A stretch of 64,000 bases of DNA from Acidovorax delafieldii (GTDB taxonomy: Bacteria; Pseudomonadota; Gammaproteobacteria; Burkholderiales; Burkholderiaceae_C), in contig NZ_VJWE01000011.1 of assembly GCF_007993815.1 (NCBI RefSeq), positions 806,001 through 870,000 of the forward strand, given 5' to 3'. Positions 25,965 through 35,143 of this stretch are shown here, in pieces. Under the pieces are notes generated by a model, which had not been told where the DNA came from, ran no database searches, and saw only the letters and a list, made by a program, of their open reading frames with translations. Every line of letters starts with the position of its first letter. Positions within the stretch are counted from its first letter, which is position 1. A program made the position numbers and the translations under genes.

Positions 25965-26942
25965 TCACTGCGGCTGCAGGTTGATGCTGCGTGCGATGCC
26001 GCGATAGAGTTCAATCTCGGCGTGGTAGATTTTTGCCAGCTCTGCGGGGCTGCGCGCACTGATCACGACATTGCCACTGGCTTCGAAAGCCTTGCGGGTT
26101 TCCGGAATTTCCGCCGCCGCATAGAAGGCCTTGTTCAGCGTGTTGATCACATTCTCAGGGGTGCTCTTGTGTACCTGCACACCGCTCCAGATGTTGAATT
26201 CCATGGATTCCAGCCCTTTCATGGTCGCCATGGCCGGGAACTGTTTGAACAACGGGTGCGGCGCTTTGGCAGTCACGGCCAGGCCCTGGATTTTCCCGTC
26301 CATGATGGTTTGCGGAATCGAGCCCGCCATGGGCAGGAAAGCCATGTCGATCTGGCCACCCATCAGGTCCGTGAGCAGGGGCGCAATGCCCTTGTAGGGC
26401 ACATGCAGCATCTCGACTTTGGTCAGCTGCGAAAACCTCTCGCCGATGAGGTGGTACAGCGAACCAGGGCCCACGCTGCCGTAGCTCAACGGGTTGCCGC
26501 TTTTCTTGCGCGCCAGAGCCAGCAGTTCGTCCAGGTTCTTCACGTTGAGTGAATTGCGCACCGCCAGTATGGTGGTCGTGTTGGCGAACTGGGCCACCAG
26601 CGTGAAGTCCTCGGCCTTGTATTTCACGCCCTGAATGGCCATGGGCGCCAGGACCAGTTCCATCGGACTGCCCAGGGCCAGCATGTAGCCGTCGGCGGGC
26701 GCGTTGACCACCCGGGCCAGGCCAATGGAGCCGCCAGCGCCACCGACGTTTTCGATGACCATGGTCTGCCCCAGCCGGGCGGATGCCTCGGGCTGCAACT
26801 TGCGGGCAAAAAAGTCAGAGGGTCCGCCGGCCGGGTAAGGCACGATGAGACTGATGGGTTTGCTGGGCCAGCTCTGCGCCCAGGCTGTGCCCATGGCGCT
26901 GGCGGCCATGATCAGTGCGCCCACAAAGGTTTTGAAGTTCAT
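25965..26942 (-). CDS. Bug-family (TctC-like) substrate-binding protein
   Basis: 325 aa with a Sec signal peptide (NFKTFVGALIMAASAMGTAWA, listed from residue 2; cleavage after AWA). Bug features: ISLIVPYPAGGPSDFFAR, VIENVGGAGGSIG, LSYGSVGPGSLYHL, M-L-H-V-P-Y-K-G and DLMGGQIDMAF. Start 26942 has GGAG seven bases upstream. It is the first gene of a unit with the M20 hydrolase and divergent from a LysR gene. No membrane components are nearby, so it is an orphan periplasmic receptor. Confidence 0.9.
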   Translation of the reverse strand: MNFKTFVGALIMAASAMGTAWAQSWPSKPISLIVPYPAGGPSDFFARKLQPEASARLGQTMVIENVGGAGGSIGLARVVNAPADGYMLALGSPMELVLAPMAIQGVKYKAEDFTLVAQFANTTTILAVRNSLNVKNLDELLALARKKSGNPLSYGSVGPGSLYHLIGERFSQLTKVEMLHVPYKGIAPLLTDLMGGQIDMAFLPMAGSIPQTIMDGKIQGLAVTAKAPHPLFKQFPAMATMKGLESMEFNIWSGVQVHKSTPENVINTLNKAFYAAAEIPETRKAFEASGNVVISARSPAELAKIYHAEIELYRGIARSINLQPQ

Positions 26943-27038
26943 CCGAATCTCCATGAAATTGGTGTTGTGGATTCAAGTGCCAGCTGCATCGTAAAAAACG
27001 ATTTTTGTTGCGTCCAATGACTTCTTTTCTCAATTTGC

Positions 27039-27053
27039 ATTCGTAAAATGAAT
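27039..27053. promoter_or_regulatory. Candidate LysR box
   Basis: ATTC-N7-GAAT with T-N11-A geometry, immediately upstream of the LysR GTG start and in the 113-bp divergent region with the Bug-M20 unit. A weak, short motif. Confidence 0.35.
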
Positions 27054-27055
27054 AG

Positions 27056-27988
27056 GTGAACCTCAGGCATCTGGAACACTTTCTGGCGCTGTCCGATATG
27101 GGCTCTTTCAGCCGTGCGGCCGAGAAACTGCACATCACCCAATCCGCTCTCAGCCGCAGCATCCAGTCCCTCGAAGAAGAACTGGGCGGGCCGCTGCTGG
27201 ATCGCATCGGAAAACGCAATGAACTGACCCCGCTGGGCCAGTCAGTGCTGGAGCGGGCGCGGGGCATCGTCAAAGAGGCCGCCGAATTGAAACGGGGCGC
27301 CGCCCTGCTTCAACAAGGCGGACTGGGGAGCCTGCGGCTCGGATTGGGGTCCGGCCCGGGTGCCTTGCTGATGACGCCGTGGCTCGTGTACATGGCGACG
27401 CATCACCCCGGAGTGAAAGTGTCGGTGACGCGCGGCCCGACAGAGGTGCAATTGCGGCAGCTGCGCGATCGCTCGCTTGATGCCCTCGTCGTGGATATAC
27501 GCCGCATCGTGCCTGCTGCGGACCTGAGCATTGGGCCGACCTTTGACATGCCTGCTGGCATGGTTTGCCGTGCCGGACATCCCTTGCTGGCGCAGTACCC
27601 CAACGGCGTGCCCTTCGAAGCCCTGCTGTCTTACCCCGTGGCCTCGATCCCCTTGTCAGAGGAGATAGCGCGGATCCTTGTAGCCCGCTATGGCCCCAGA
27701 GCCGACCCCGCCGAGATGACCACGTTGCAGTGTGAAGAGATTTCCAGCCTGCTGCAAACCGTGCAGCAATCGGACGCGATTTACCTGGGCATTCTGGCAG
27801 CGGCGCGCCAGGAGATGTCGAGGGGTGACCTGGTGCAACTGTCGGTAGTCCCCCACCTGGATCAGGGCGCCGTGCTCGGTGTGGTTACGCTGGCCGGACG
27901 CACCGAGCAGCCTGTGATGCGGGTGTTCCGCGATTTTGTAGTCCGCATGCTGAACCCCAGTGATGACACCCACCGCGATGTTTCCTGA
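27056..27988 (+). CDS. LysR-family transcriptional regulator
   Basis: 310 aa starting with GTG. The N-terminal HTH is typical (LRHLEHFLALSDMGSFSRAAEKL, ITQSALSRSIQSLEEELG), followed by a substrate-binding domain with LRLGLGSGPGALLM, DALVVDIR and C-terminal VVTLAGRTEQPVMRVFRDFV. It is divergent from the Bug/M20 pair and most likely controls it in response to the hydrolase substrate. It runs convergently into the small gene at 27995 with a gap of only six bases. Confidence 0.9.
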   Translation: MNLRHLEHFLALSDMGSFSRAAEKLHITQSALSRSIQSLEEELGGPLLDRIGKRNELTPLGQSVLERARGIVKEAAELKRGAALLQQGGLGSLRLGLGSGPGALLMTPWLVYMATHHPGVKVSVTRGPTEVQLRQLRDRSLDALVVDIRRIVPAADLSIGPTFDMPAGMVCRAGHPLLAQYPNGVPFEALLSYPVASIPLSEEIARILVARYGPRADPAEMTTLQCEEISSLLQTVQQSDAIYLGILAAARQEMSRGDLVQLSVVPHLDQGAVLGVVTLAGRTEQPVMRVFRDFVVRMLNPSDDTHRDVS

Positions 27989-27994
27989 GGGAAG

Positions 27995-28156
27995 CTACTC
28001 CGCCACGCCCGGCTTGCGTTCAGCCGGCGCCTGCGATCGGTTGGCCTCTTCTTTCGCCTTCTTCCCTTGGTCGTGGTGCCACTTGATGGCGTAGAACATG
28101 CAGGTGCCAAACACGAGCACCTTGAAGGTGATAAAGACTATGGGGACCCAATCCAT
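27995..28156 (-). CDS. Small single-pass membrane protein (hypothetical)
   Basis: 53 aa: a membrane segment at about 4-22 (WVPIVFITFKVLVFGTCMFY) followed by a basic, hydrophilic tail (KWHHDQGKKAKEEANR). The start at 28156 was chosen because it places the helix at the N-terminus; a longer reading to 28246 adds non-family-like sequence. I have a recollection of similar small proteins in related bacteria. Function unknown. Confidence 0.6.
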   Translation of the reverse strand: MDWVPIVFITFKVLVFGTCMFYAIKWHHDQGKKAKEEANRSQAPAERKPGVAE

Positions 28157-28575
28157 TGTTGATGGCTTTCCTGGTTGTTGATGGGCACCCACTAACGTCA
28201 AGTGCACTGCCTCAAAACGCTGCGTCAGCAGCTTCATCGTGTTCAAGCCATCGTCGAATCACACATCGACAGCACGGGGCACATGATCTGAAAACTTGGT
28301 GTGATGCTATCGGGCCTGGTATGCGGGCGTAAGCATCAGTTCCGCCTAAATTTTGCGTAGCAGATGGAGATTGCTGTGCAGGGCGGTTGCATGGAAAGCG
28401 GCTTTGTCATTGGGTCGCGCAAGGGGGCCGCAGTGCGCAGGCCGTAGGGCGCGCCGCGTGAGCAGACGGAGCGCCGGTTGCACGCAACGCCTACCGGGCA
28501 CACACAAAAGAAGAAGCCTGCATGAGAGAACCCCATGCAGGCCTTTGATTGGGTGTCAGTGCTATTGCTGGGTGA
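28157..28575. other. Gene-free stretch before pobA 3' end
   Basis: Apart from the hairpin at 28516-28542, I see no supported gene or RNA. The open frame on the plus strand reading into pobA is an antisense shadow. Confidence 0.5.
28516..28542 (-). terminator. Terminator of pobA
   Basis: GCCTGCATG / CATGCAGGC with a 9-nt loop; on the minus strand it is followed by TTCTTCTTTTG. It lies about 35 bases beyond the pobA stop. Confidence 0.75.
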
Positions 28576-29877
<1,302 letters not shown>

Positions 29878-29962
29878 TGTTGGGTTGATGACATGGGTCA
29901 AAACGACCACCCAAAGATACGTGGCACAGTCGCCGCGTTGAATGGACGGATGGAGCCAGAAC

Positions 29963-30844
29963 ATGCACTTTTCGAACATCGGAACCATCCACTCGTACAG
30001 CCTGTTCGGCGAGTCGCAGCACCTGCCCGATGTGCTGCACTGCGAGACGATTGCCGAGCGATCGGCGCTGCACGACTGGGAGCTGGCACCGCACCGGCAC
30101 ACGCGGCTGCACCAGGTGCTGCTGATCACCTCGGGCGGGGGCGTGGCGCACCTGGATGGCGAGCGGATTGCGCTGTTTGCAGGCGCGCTCATCAACGTGC
30201 CGCAGGGGCATGTGCACGCATTCCGCTTCACGCAGCACACGCAGGGCTGGGTGGCCACGCTGGCGGATGAATTGATGGACGAGATTTTTGTGCGCGTGGG
30301 CGATGTGCGCCGCGACCTGGCGCGACCCGCCGTGGCGCCTGCGCCGCCACAGCTGCACCAGGCCATGGGCCAGGTCTGGCAGGAGTTCTCGGGCCGTGCC
30401 AAGGCGCGTGCGCTGGTGCTGCGGGGCCTGAGCGCCACGCTGCTGGGCTGGGTGGCGCGCGCGATGGAAGACCACAGCCCGGACGACACCCACGCGCCAG
30501 AGTCCAGCCTGGTGCAGCGGCTGGAGGCGCTGATCGAGGCGCATTTTCTGGAGCACTGGCAGGTGGCCGACTACGCGCGGGCGCTGGCCGTGTCGCCCAC
30601 GCACCTGAGCCGCGTGGCGCGTGCTGCCACGGGCGTGTCGGCCCAGCGGCTGATTGAGGCGCGCCTGATGCGCGAGGCGCGGCGCAACCTGGCCTACACG
30701 CATCTGGGCGTGGCCACCATTGCCTACACGCTGGGCTATGCCGACCCGGCGTACTTCACCCGCGCCTTCACGCGCGATGCGGGGCTGTCGCCGCGTGCGT
30801 TTCGGGCGCAGGTGGCGGCGTCTGCGCCCGCTCCGGCAATGTGA
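29963..30844 (+). CDS. pobR: AraC-family activator, PobR-type
   Basis: 293 aa. The N-terminal cupin-like sensing domain has ELAPHRHTRLHQVLLITSGG and L-F-A-G-A-L-I-N-V-P-Q-G-H-V-H-A-F-R-F; the C-terminal double HTH has VADYARALAVSPTHLSRVAR and LGYADPAYFTRAFTRDAGLSPRAFR. Start 29963 has GGAG nine bases upstream; a Met 21 bases earlier is the alternative. Divergent placement to pobA matches AraC-type PobR of Pseudomonas/Azotobacter, which activates pobA with 4-hydroxybenzoate. Confidence 0.9.
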   Translation: MHFSNIGTIHSYSLFGESQHLPDVLHCETIAERSALHDWELAPHRHTRLHQVLLITSGGGVAHLDGERIALFAGALINVPQGHVHAFRFTQHTQGWVATLADELMDEIFVRVGDVRRDLARPAVAPAPPQLHQAMGQVWQEFSGRAKARALVLRGLSATLLGWVARAMEDHSPDDTHAPESSLVQRLEALIEAHFLEHWQVADYARALAVSPTHLSRVARAATGVSAQRLIEARLMREARRNLAYTHLGVATIAYTLGYADPAYFTRAFTRDAGLSPRAFRAQVAASAPAPAM

Positions 30845-30859
30845 TGCGGGGTGACAGGC

Positions 30860-30896
30860 TGCTGACACTCCGCTGTCAGCAGCCCCCGCTCACCAT
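30860..30896 (+). promoter_or_regulatory. WYL-regulon element, copy b
   Basis: T-G-CTGACACT-N4-TGTCAGCAGC-N7-CACCAT. The palindrome here extends to perfect 11-bp arms (30857-30867 and 30874-30884). It ends 46 bp before the VOC start codon at 30943 and matches copies a and c in sequence, spacing and orientation. Confidence 0.8.
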
Positions 30897-30942
30897 CGGG
30901 GCTTCTTACTTTCATTCTTTCTTTCACACACAAGGAGCCCCC

Positions 30943-31320
30943 ATGAAAAACGCCATCGCCTGGTTTGAGATCCCCACCACCCAGCTGGACCGCGCCCAGG
31001 CCTTTTACGAGGCCGTGCTGGGCCAGCCCATGCGCCGCGAGAACATGGGCCCGAGCGAAGGCGCCGTGTTTGCCTACGACCCCGAAGCCGATGGTGCAGG
31101 CGGCGCGCTGATGATGGGCCCCACGGCGCCCCAGGTGTCGGGCAGCGGCACGCTGGTGTACCTGGACGCATCGCCCTCGCTGGACGCCGCGCTGGACCGC
31201 GCGGTGGCCCAGGGCGGCCGCGTGGCCCTGCCGCGCCAGGCGCTGCCGCCGGGCATGGGCTTCTTTGCGCACATCCACGACCTGGATGGCAACCGCGTGG
31301 GTCTGCACGCGCTGGATTGA
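30943..31320 (+). CDS. VOC-family (glyoxalase/bleomycin-resistance fold) protein
   Basis: 125 aa. MKNAIAWFEIPTTQLDRAQA, F-Y-E-A-V-L-G-Q and the closing F-A-H-I-H-D-L-D-G-N-R-V-G-L-H are the two beta-alpha-beta-beta-beta modules of a PhnB/YdfL-like VOC protein. AAGGAGC precedes the start at 30943. VOC proteins isomerise, sequester or open small molecules; the substrate is unknown. A copy of the WYL element is directly upstream, and a second VOC gene, now disrupted, follows after 38 bp. Confidence 0.85.
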   Translation: MKNAIAWFEIPTTQLDRAQAFYEAVLGQPMRRENMGPSEGAVFAYDPEADGAGGALMMGPTAPQVSGSGTLVYLDASPSLDAALDRAVAQGGRVALPRQALPPGMGFFAHIHDLDGNRVGLHALD

Positions 31321-31358
31321 AGCCACAACGCACCGACGGTCTACGAAAGGAGCACAGC

Positions 31359-32055
31359 ATGGAAGCGCAAGAAATCCACCGGGGCAGGCTGTTTGACCAT
31401 GTGCAACTGGTCGTGCGCGACCTGGCGGCCAGCCAGGCCTTCTACACGGCGGTGCTGCAGGCCCTGCAGGTGCCCATGGGCGGGGCGGACGAGGGCTACT
31501 TCTGGGCGGACGAGCTGTTTGTGTCGTCGGCCGACAGCCCTGCAGCGCAGGGCCATCTCACCGGCCGCCACCACCTGGCCTTTCAGGCGCAGGACCGGGC
31601 GATGGTGGATGCGTTCTACCAAGCTGCGCTGGCCCACGGCGGCACCGACAACGGCGCGCCGGGCGAGCGAAGAGCCTGTTCAAAGTCTTTTTGGAGATCG
31701 CATTGGAGTGCAATCGGGATGAGTGGATGCTCCGGATGCGCCGCATGGGCTCGTGCCCATGCAAGCAGCTGGGGCGTCCAATCGCCCGATTTCACTCCAA
31801 CCCTTCGGGCAAGTGCCTTGCCGGGCGGTCTGCGGCGTTGCGGCGCTTGCCGATAGCACGGGCTATCGGCCGCGCCCCGCGCCTTGCATCCCATCCCGGC
31901 AAGGTACTTGTGCGACTTCAAAAAGACTTGGAAAAGGCTCTTACCACCCCGGCTACTACGCCGCCTTTGTGTGGGACCCGGATGGAAACAACAATGAAGC
32001 GGTGTTCCATGGCGACGCCCAGCGCAGTGCAGCGTCGGTGAAGATCACGTTCTGA
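31359..32055 (+). pseudogene. VOC-family gene disrupted by a 273-bp insertion
   Basis: The 5' part (31359-31669) encodes a VOC half ending DAFYQAALAHGGTDNGAPGER. The 3' part (from 31942) encodes the matching end YHPGYYAAFVWDPDGNNNEAV to the stop at 32055. They are separated by the palindromic element 31670-31942 and lie in different frames, so the 5' half runs into element sequence and stops at 31856. A few codons that usually join the halves (R-P-x) appear lost. Function of the ancestral protein: glyoxalase-fold detoxification-type protein, substrate unknown. Confidence 0.85.
31670..31942. mobile_element. 273-bp non-autonomous palindromic element (MITE-like)
   Basis: 27-bp terminal inverted repeats (31670-31696 and 31916-31942, 24 of 27 matching) begin AAGAGCCT and contain AAGTCTTTTTG. 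Inside are two large hairpins: 31705-31718 with 31785-31798, holding GCATGGGC-tcgt-GCCCATGC; and 31809-31825 with 31895-31913, holding CCGATAGC-acgg-GCTATCGG. There is no transposase frame. No clear target duplication is visible. It interrupts a VOC gene, so transposition is the best explanation. Confidence 0.85.
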
Positions 32056-32064
32056 GCGTGTGAG

Positions 32065-32514
32065 TCAGCCCGCCTCCGGGCGGGCCAGGCCACGCAGCGG
32101 GATGGGCGTGGAGAACACGATGGACGTGCGCGTTTCACCATAGCCGTTGATGTCGCCCAGAAAGCGCTCCAGATCGGGCAGGTCGCGCGCCACGACCTGC
32201 ATCACATACGAGTCGTTGCCGCTCACATGGTGGCATTCGAGCACCTGGGGCGACTGGCGCAGCTTGTCGATCAGCGCCTTCTTGCCGGGCTGCGGCACGT
32301 TGATGCCCACCACGGCGCGCACGCCGTAGCCGACCTTGGCGGGATCGATGTCAGCATGCACGCCGCGCACCACGCCCGCCTCCTGCAGGCGGCGCAGGCG
32401 CTCCAGCGTGGCGGGCACCGACAGACCCACGGCCTCGGCCAGTTCCTTGAGCGAGGCGCGGCCATCGGCCTGCAGCGCGCTGATCAGGCGCCAGGCTTTG
32501 TCATCGACTTCCAT
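32065..32514 (-). CDS. Lrp/AsnC-family transcriptional regulator
   Basis: 149 aa. The N-terminal HTH is DDKAWRLISALQADGRASLKELAEAVGL followed by SVPATLERLRRLQEAGV, and the RAM ligand domain has VNIN-like VVGINVPQPGKK, VLECHHVSGNDSYVMQV and S-I-V-F-S-T-P-I. Such regulators sense amino acids. It is divergent from a LysE-type exporter, the common pairing in which an Lrp/AsnC protein controls amino-acid export. Start 32514 (MEVDDKA) excludes an upstream non-conserved stretch. Confidence 0.9.
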   Translation of the reverse strand: MEVDDKAWRLISALQADGRASLKELAEAVGLSVPATLERLRRLQEAGVVRGVHADIDPAKVGYGVRAVVGINVPQPGKKALIDKLRQSPQVLECHHVSGNDSYVMQVVARDLPDLERFLGDINGYGETRTSIVFSTPIPLRGLARPEAG

Positions 32515-32615
32515 AAAAGCCTTTATCGATTGGCACAGAAAAAACCGAAACCAATTTCTGGATTCGCCGAATTTTCTGCATTCTCCACCGCCCGCCTCCG
32601 CCCTAGCATCGGTGC

Positions 32616-33236
32616 ATGGACTTGACCTCAATCACCGTGTTTCTGCAAGCCGCCGTCATCGGCGTGCTCATCGCGGCCCCTGTGGGCCCCATTGGCCTGC
32701 TGACCATGCAACGCACCCTGGAGCGGGGCCTGGCAGCCGGGCTGGCCACGGGCCTGGGCGCGGCTGCGGCCGATGCGGTGTATGGCGCCGTGGGTGCCTT
32801 CAGCGTGCACTGGCTCATCGATGGGCTGACCCAGGCCAAGACGCCGCTGGCGCTGGGCGGCGGCGCGCTGCTGCTGGTGCTGGCCTGGCGCACCTGGCAC
32901 GCGCCGGTGGCCCACACCGCCGCACCAGCCCGCGATGCGCGGGGGCTGCTGGGCCTGGCGGCCGGCACGTTTGCGCTGACGCTGGCTAACCCGGCCACCA
33001 TCGTGTCGTTCATTGCGGTGTTTGGCTCGCTGGGCGGCGGCCGGCCCAGCCTGCCATCGCCGCTGTGGATGGTGGCGGGCGTGCTGGTGGGCTCTGCCGC
33101 CTGGTGGCTGCTGCTGACCGGCGCGATTGCCTACCAGCGGCAGCGCTTTACGATCGCCTGGCGCCAGCGCATCAACCGGGCGTCGGCCCTGCTGCTGGGC
33201 GGGTTTGCACTGTGGCAGTGGGGGCAGTTGGTCTGA
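32616..33236 (+). CDS. LysE/RhtB-family amino-acid exporter
   Basis: 206 aa with six hydrophobic segments. The family start GVLIAAPVGPIGLLTMQRTL, AADAVYGAVGA, and the FALTLANPATIVSFIAVF helix with the conserved N-P pair are all present. It exports amino acids or their analogues across the inner membrane. Divergent from the Lrp/AsnC gene, which probably regulates it; the substrate is not predictable. Confidence 0.9.
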   Translation: MDLTSITVFLQAAVIGVLIAAPVGPIGLLTMQRTLERGLAAGLATGLGAAAADAVYGAVGAFSVHWLIDGLTQAKTPLALGGGALLLVLAWRTWHAPVAHTAAPARDARGLLGLAAGTFALTLANPATIVSFIAVFGSLGGGRPSLPSPLWMVAGVLVGSAAWWLLLTGAIAYQRQRFTIAWRQRINRASALLLGGFALWQWGQLV

Positions 33237-33271
33237 GGGGTCGTGCGGCGCCGACAGGGATGCTGCAAAGG

Positions 33272-33308
33272 TACTGACACTGCGGTGTCAGCAGCACGCC
33301 CGCACCAT
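33272..33308 (+). promoter_or_regulatory. WYL-regulon element, copy c
   Basis: T-A-CTGACACT-N4-TGTCAGCAGC-N7-CACCAT; the palindrome spans 33274-33291. It ends 29 bp before the EVE-domain start codon. Same orientation and spacing as copies a and b. Confidence 0.8.
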
Positions 33309-33337
33309 CGGTGGCTTCTTTGACCAGGAGCTTTCTC

Positions 33338-33877
33338 ATGACCGACGCCGTGCTGCAACACCCTCTTTGGCCGGATGCCGCGCCTGCGCGCAGCGACATG
33401 CCTGTGCCGGCAGCGACCTCTGCGGCCGCCACGCGCCGCAACTGGATCGCCGTGGCCTGCGCCCAGCACGCTCGCCGGGGCTGCGCCACGCCGGGCGCGG
33501 GCTACATGCAGGTGTGCCATGGCAAGGTGGCGCCGCTGCAGCGCATACACCCCGGCGACCGCGTGGCGTACTACGCGCCGACGGTGACCATGGGGGGCAA
33601 GGACCGGCTGCAGGCGTTTGTCTCCATCGGCATCGTGTTGCCGGGCGCGCCGTATGCGTTTGACATGGGCGGCGGGTTTGTGCCGTCGCGGCGGGATGTG
33701 GCCTATGTGCCTGCGCGTGAGGCGGCGATTGCGCCGCTGCTGGACGCGCTGGAGTTTGTGGACGACCGCCAGCGCTGGGGCAGCAAGTTCCGCTTTGGGC
33801 TGTTGGCCGTCAGCGACCGCGACATGCGCCTGATTGCGCAGGCGATGCAGGCCGAGCTGCAGTTACTACATTTTTGA
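33338..33877 (+). CDS. EVE-domain protein
   Basis: 179 aa. After a 30-residue variable N-terminus, the EVE/PUA-like domain reads [68 protein letters not shown] and [12 protein letters not shown] domains bind modified nucleobases in DNA or RNA and are often tied to stress or restriction systems. AGGAG precedes the start at 33338. A WYL element lies in its promoter. Its stop codon lies within a family A repeat, so the last residues (LLHF) derive from the repeat or its border. Confidence 0.85.
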   Translation: MTDAVLQHPLWPDAAPARSDMPVPAATSAAATRRNWIAVACAQHARRGCATPGAGYMQVCHGKVAPLQRIHPGDRVAYYAPTVTMGGKDRLQAFVSIGIVLPGAPYAFDMGGGFVPSRRDVAYVPAREAAIAPLLDALEFVDDRQRWGSKFRFGLLAVSDRDMRLIAQAMQAELQLLHF

Positions 33878-33927
33878 TAGCTATTCAGGCAATCAGCACT
33901 AGCGCATCCGGCCCAAAAGGCTTCAAA
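33870..33927 (+). repeat. Dispersed palindromic repeat family A, supplying the EVE gene stop codon
   Basis: TTTTTGATAGCTATTCAGGC, a spacer, CACTAGCGC, CCGGCCCAAA and GGCTTCAAA. The TGA at 33875-33877, stop of the EVE gene, is the TGA of the repeat's TTTTTGATAG start. Confidence 0.7.
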
Positions 33928-33975
33928 CGGATCGCAAAAAGCCCCGTGGGGCCCTCGAACAGCCGCAGGCAGGCG

Positions 33976-34092
33976 TCAGCACACCGCCATCAGCGTGTCC
34001 ACCACCCGGCGTTGGGCGGCGGTCAGGGCCGTATAGCCTTCGCGCAGCAGTCGCAGCACGATCGCGTGGATTTCAATTTCGCTAGCGGGCAT
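33976..34092 (-). CDS. Small hypothetical protein (38 aa)
   Basis: 38 aa beginning MPASEIEIHAIVLRLLREGY and ending TAAQRRVVDTLMAVC; mostly one or two amphipathic helices, no membrane segment. A clear AAGGAG site lies eight bases upstream of the ATG at 34092, which is the main reason to call it. I do not recognise a family and cannot give a function. The 213 bp between it and the lipoprotein gene hold nothing else I can support. Confidence 0.5.
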   Translation of the reverse strand: MPASEIEIHAIVLRLLREGYTALTAAQRRVVDTLMAVC

Positions 34093-34305
34093 GGTCTTCT
34101 CCTTGAACGGCAACAGTGGGCGGCCGCCGCAGGGGCTGGCCGATGACATGGGCGCCAGCCACGACAAAAAGAGGCGGGCGACCGGGCCTGCCCCACCATG
34201 GACCAAGCCCCGATGCCACTGTGCCGAGGAGGCGGCGCAGGCGGTGGCGCGATAAACGGGGAAGTTCGCGGGCTTTTTTCGCGCGCCGCTCTGCAACCAA
34301 GGGGC

Positions 34306-35016
34306 TTATGGAGAGGTGGCCCCAGGCACGTAGGCGTCGATGACCGGCGGCTCGGTGTCCCCCGCAGCGGTGCGGGCCAGCTTGAGCCAGGTCCAGGTCT
34401 CCACATCGGGCGCATCGTAGCTGCCGTAGGACTGCCCGCCCCACGAGAAGTACGAGCCCTTGTTGCCCGTGCTGAGGGTGCGCTTGCCCACGGCCAGCCC
34501 GCCATCCTTGAGCAGCGCCAGCCTGAACCCCTGCAGCACGCCCGGGGCCCCAGGCTCCTTGTCCGGCGACACGGTCTGCGGAGCCAAGTCGAGCATGCCG
34601 GAGCTACAGCGAGCATGCGTACCGCTGTAGGTGACCAGACTCCACTGCCGGGTGAGCGAGGTACGCACGTTGCGTGCGCGGTTGGCGGTGCGCGTGCGCA
34701 GCGTGGTTTCGCCGCGCTGCTGCTGCACCCAGACCTGCATCTCGGCCGAGCCGGTAAAAAACGGCAGGCTGCCCCGCACGCCAGCGGGCTCGACCGGCGG
34801 CCAGGCGTACACCCCTTGCAGGGATGGGCAGCCGAACCAGCTGCTCTGCACCGGGCCAAACGCCGGGGGCGGCTTGGGCGACCCCTGCACATCCGGCCCG
34901 CAGGCCGTGAGGGCCAGGCAACACAGGGCCAGCGTTGCGGCGCCGCCTATGCGCTGCACGCGCCGGTGCGGGGTAAGTATGGCGCTGTGCGATTGCAGGG
35001 GAGCGGCAGGTGTCAT
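34306..35016 (-). CDS. Hypothetical lipoprotein
   Basis: 236 aa. A basic N-terminus, hydrophobic stretch and lipobox LTAC (Cys39) mark it as a lipoprotein. The mature part has a Cys-containing segment (WFGCPSLQGVYAWPP), QVWVQQQRGETTL, ARCSSGMLDL and KGSYFSWGGQSYG, which looks beta-rich. I do not recognise the family. Start 35016 gives MTPAAPLQSH; a longer frame continues upstream through a family A repeat and is unlikely. Confidence 0.65.
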   Translation of the reverse strand: MTPAAPLQSHSAILTPHRRVQRIGGAATLALCCLALTACGPDVQGSPKPPPAFGPVQSSWFGCPSLQGVYAWPPVEPAGVRGSLPFFTGSAEMQVWVQQQRGETTLRTRTANRARNVRTSLTRQWSLVTYSGTHARCSSGMLDLAPQTVSPDKEPGAPGVLQGFRLALLKDGGLAVGKRTLSTGNKGSYFSWGGQSYGSYDAPDVETWTWLKLARTAAGDTEPPVIDAYVPGATSP

Positions 35017-35077
35017 GGTGTCTGGGCGGTGGTGCAGCCCGATTGTCGGGCCGAACACGGAGCCTGCGATTGCTCCA

Positions 35078-35138
35078 ATTTTGATAACTGCCTGCACTTA
35101 CCCCACAGGCGCCAGAGCCCCAGAAAGCTCAAAAAAAC
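35078..35138. repeat. Dispersed palindromic repeat family A
   Basis: TTTTGATAACTGCCTGCAC, a spacer, AGGCGCCAGAGCCCC and AAAGCTCAAAA. Between the lipoprotein and the cytochrome-containing nicotinate dehydrogenase subunit; it may serve as the 3' end of the long upstream operon. Confidence 0.55.
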
Positions 35139-35143
35139 CTGCT

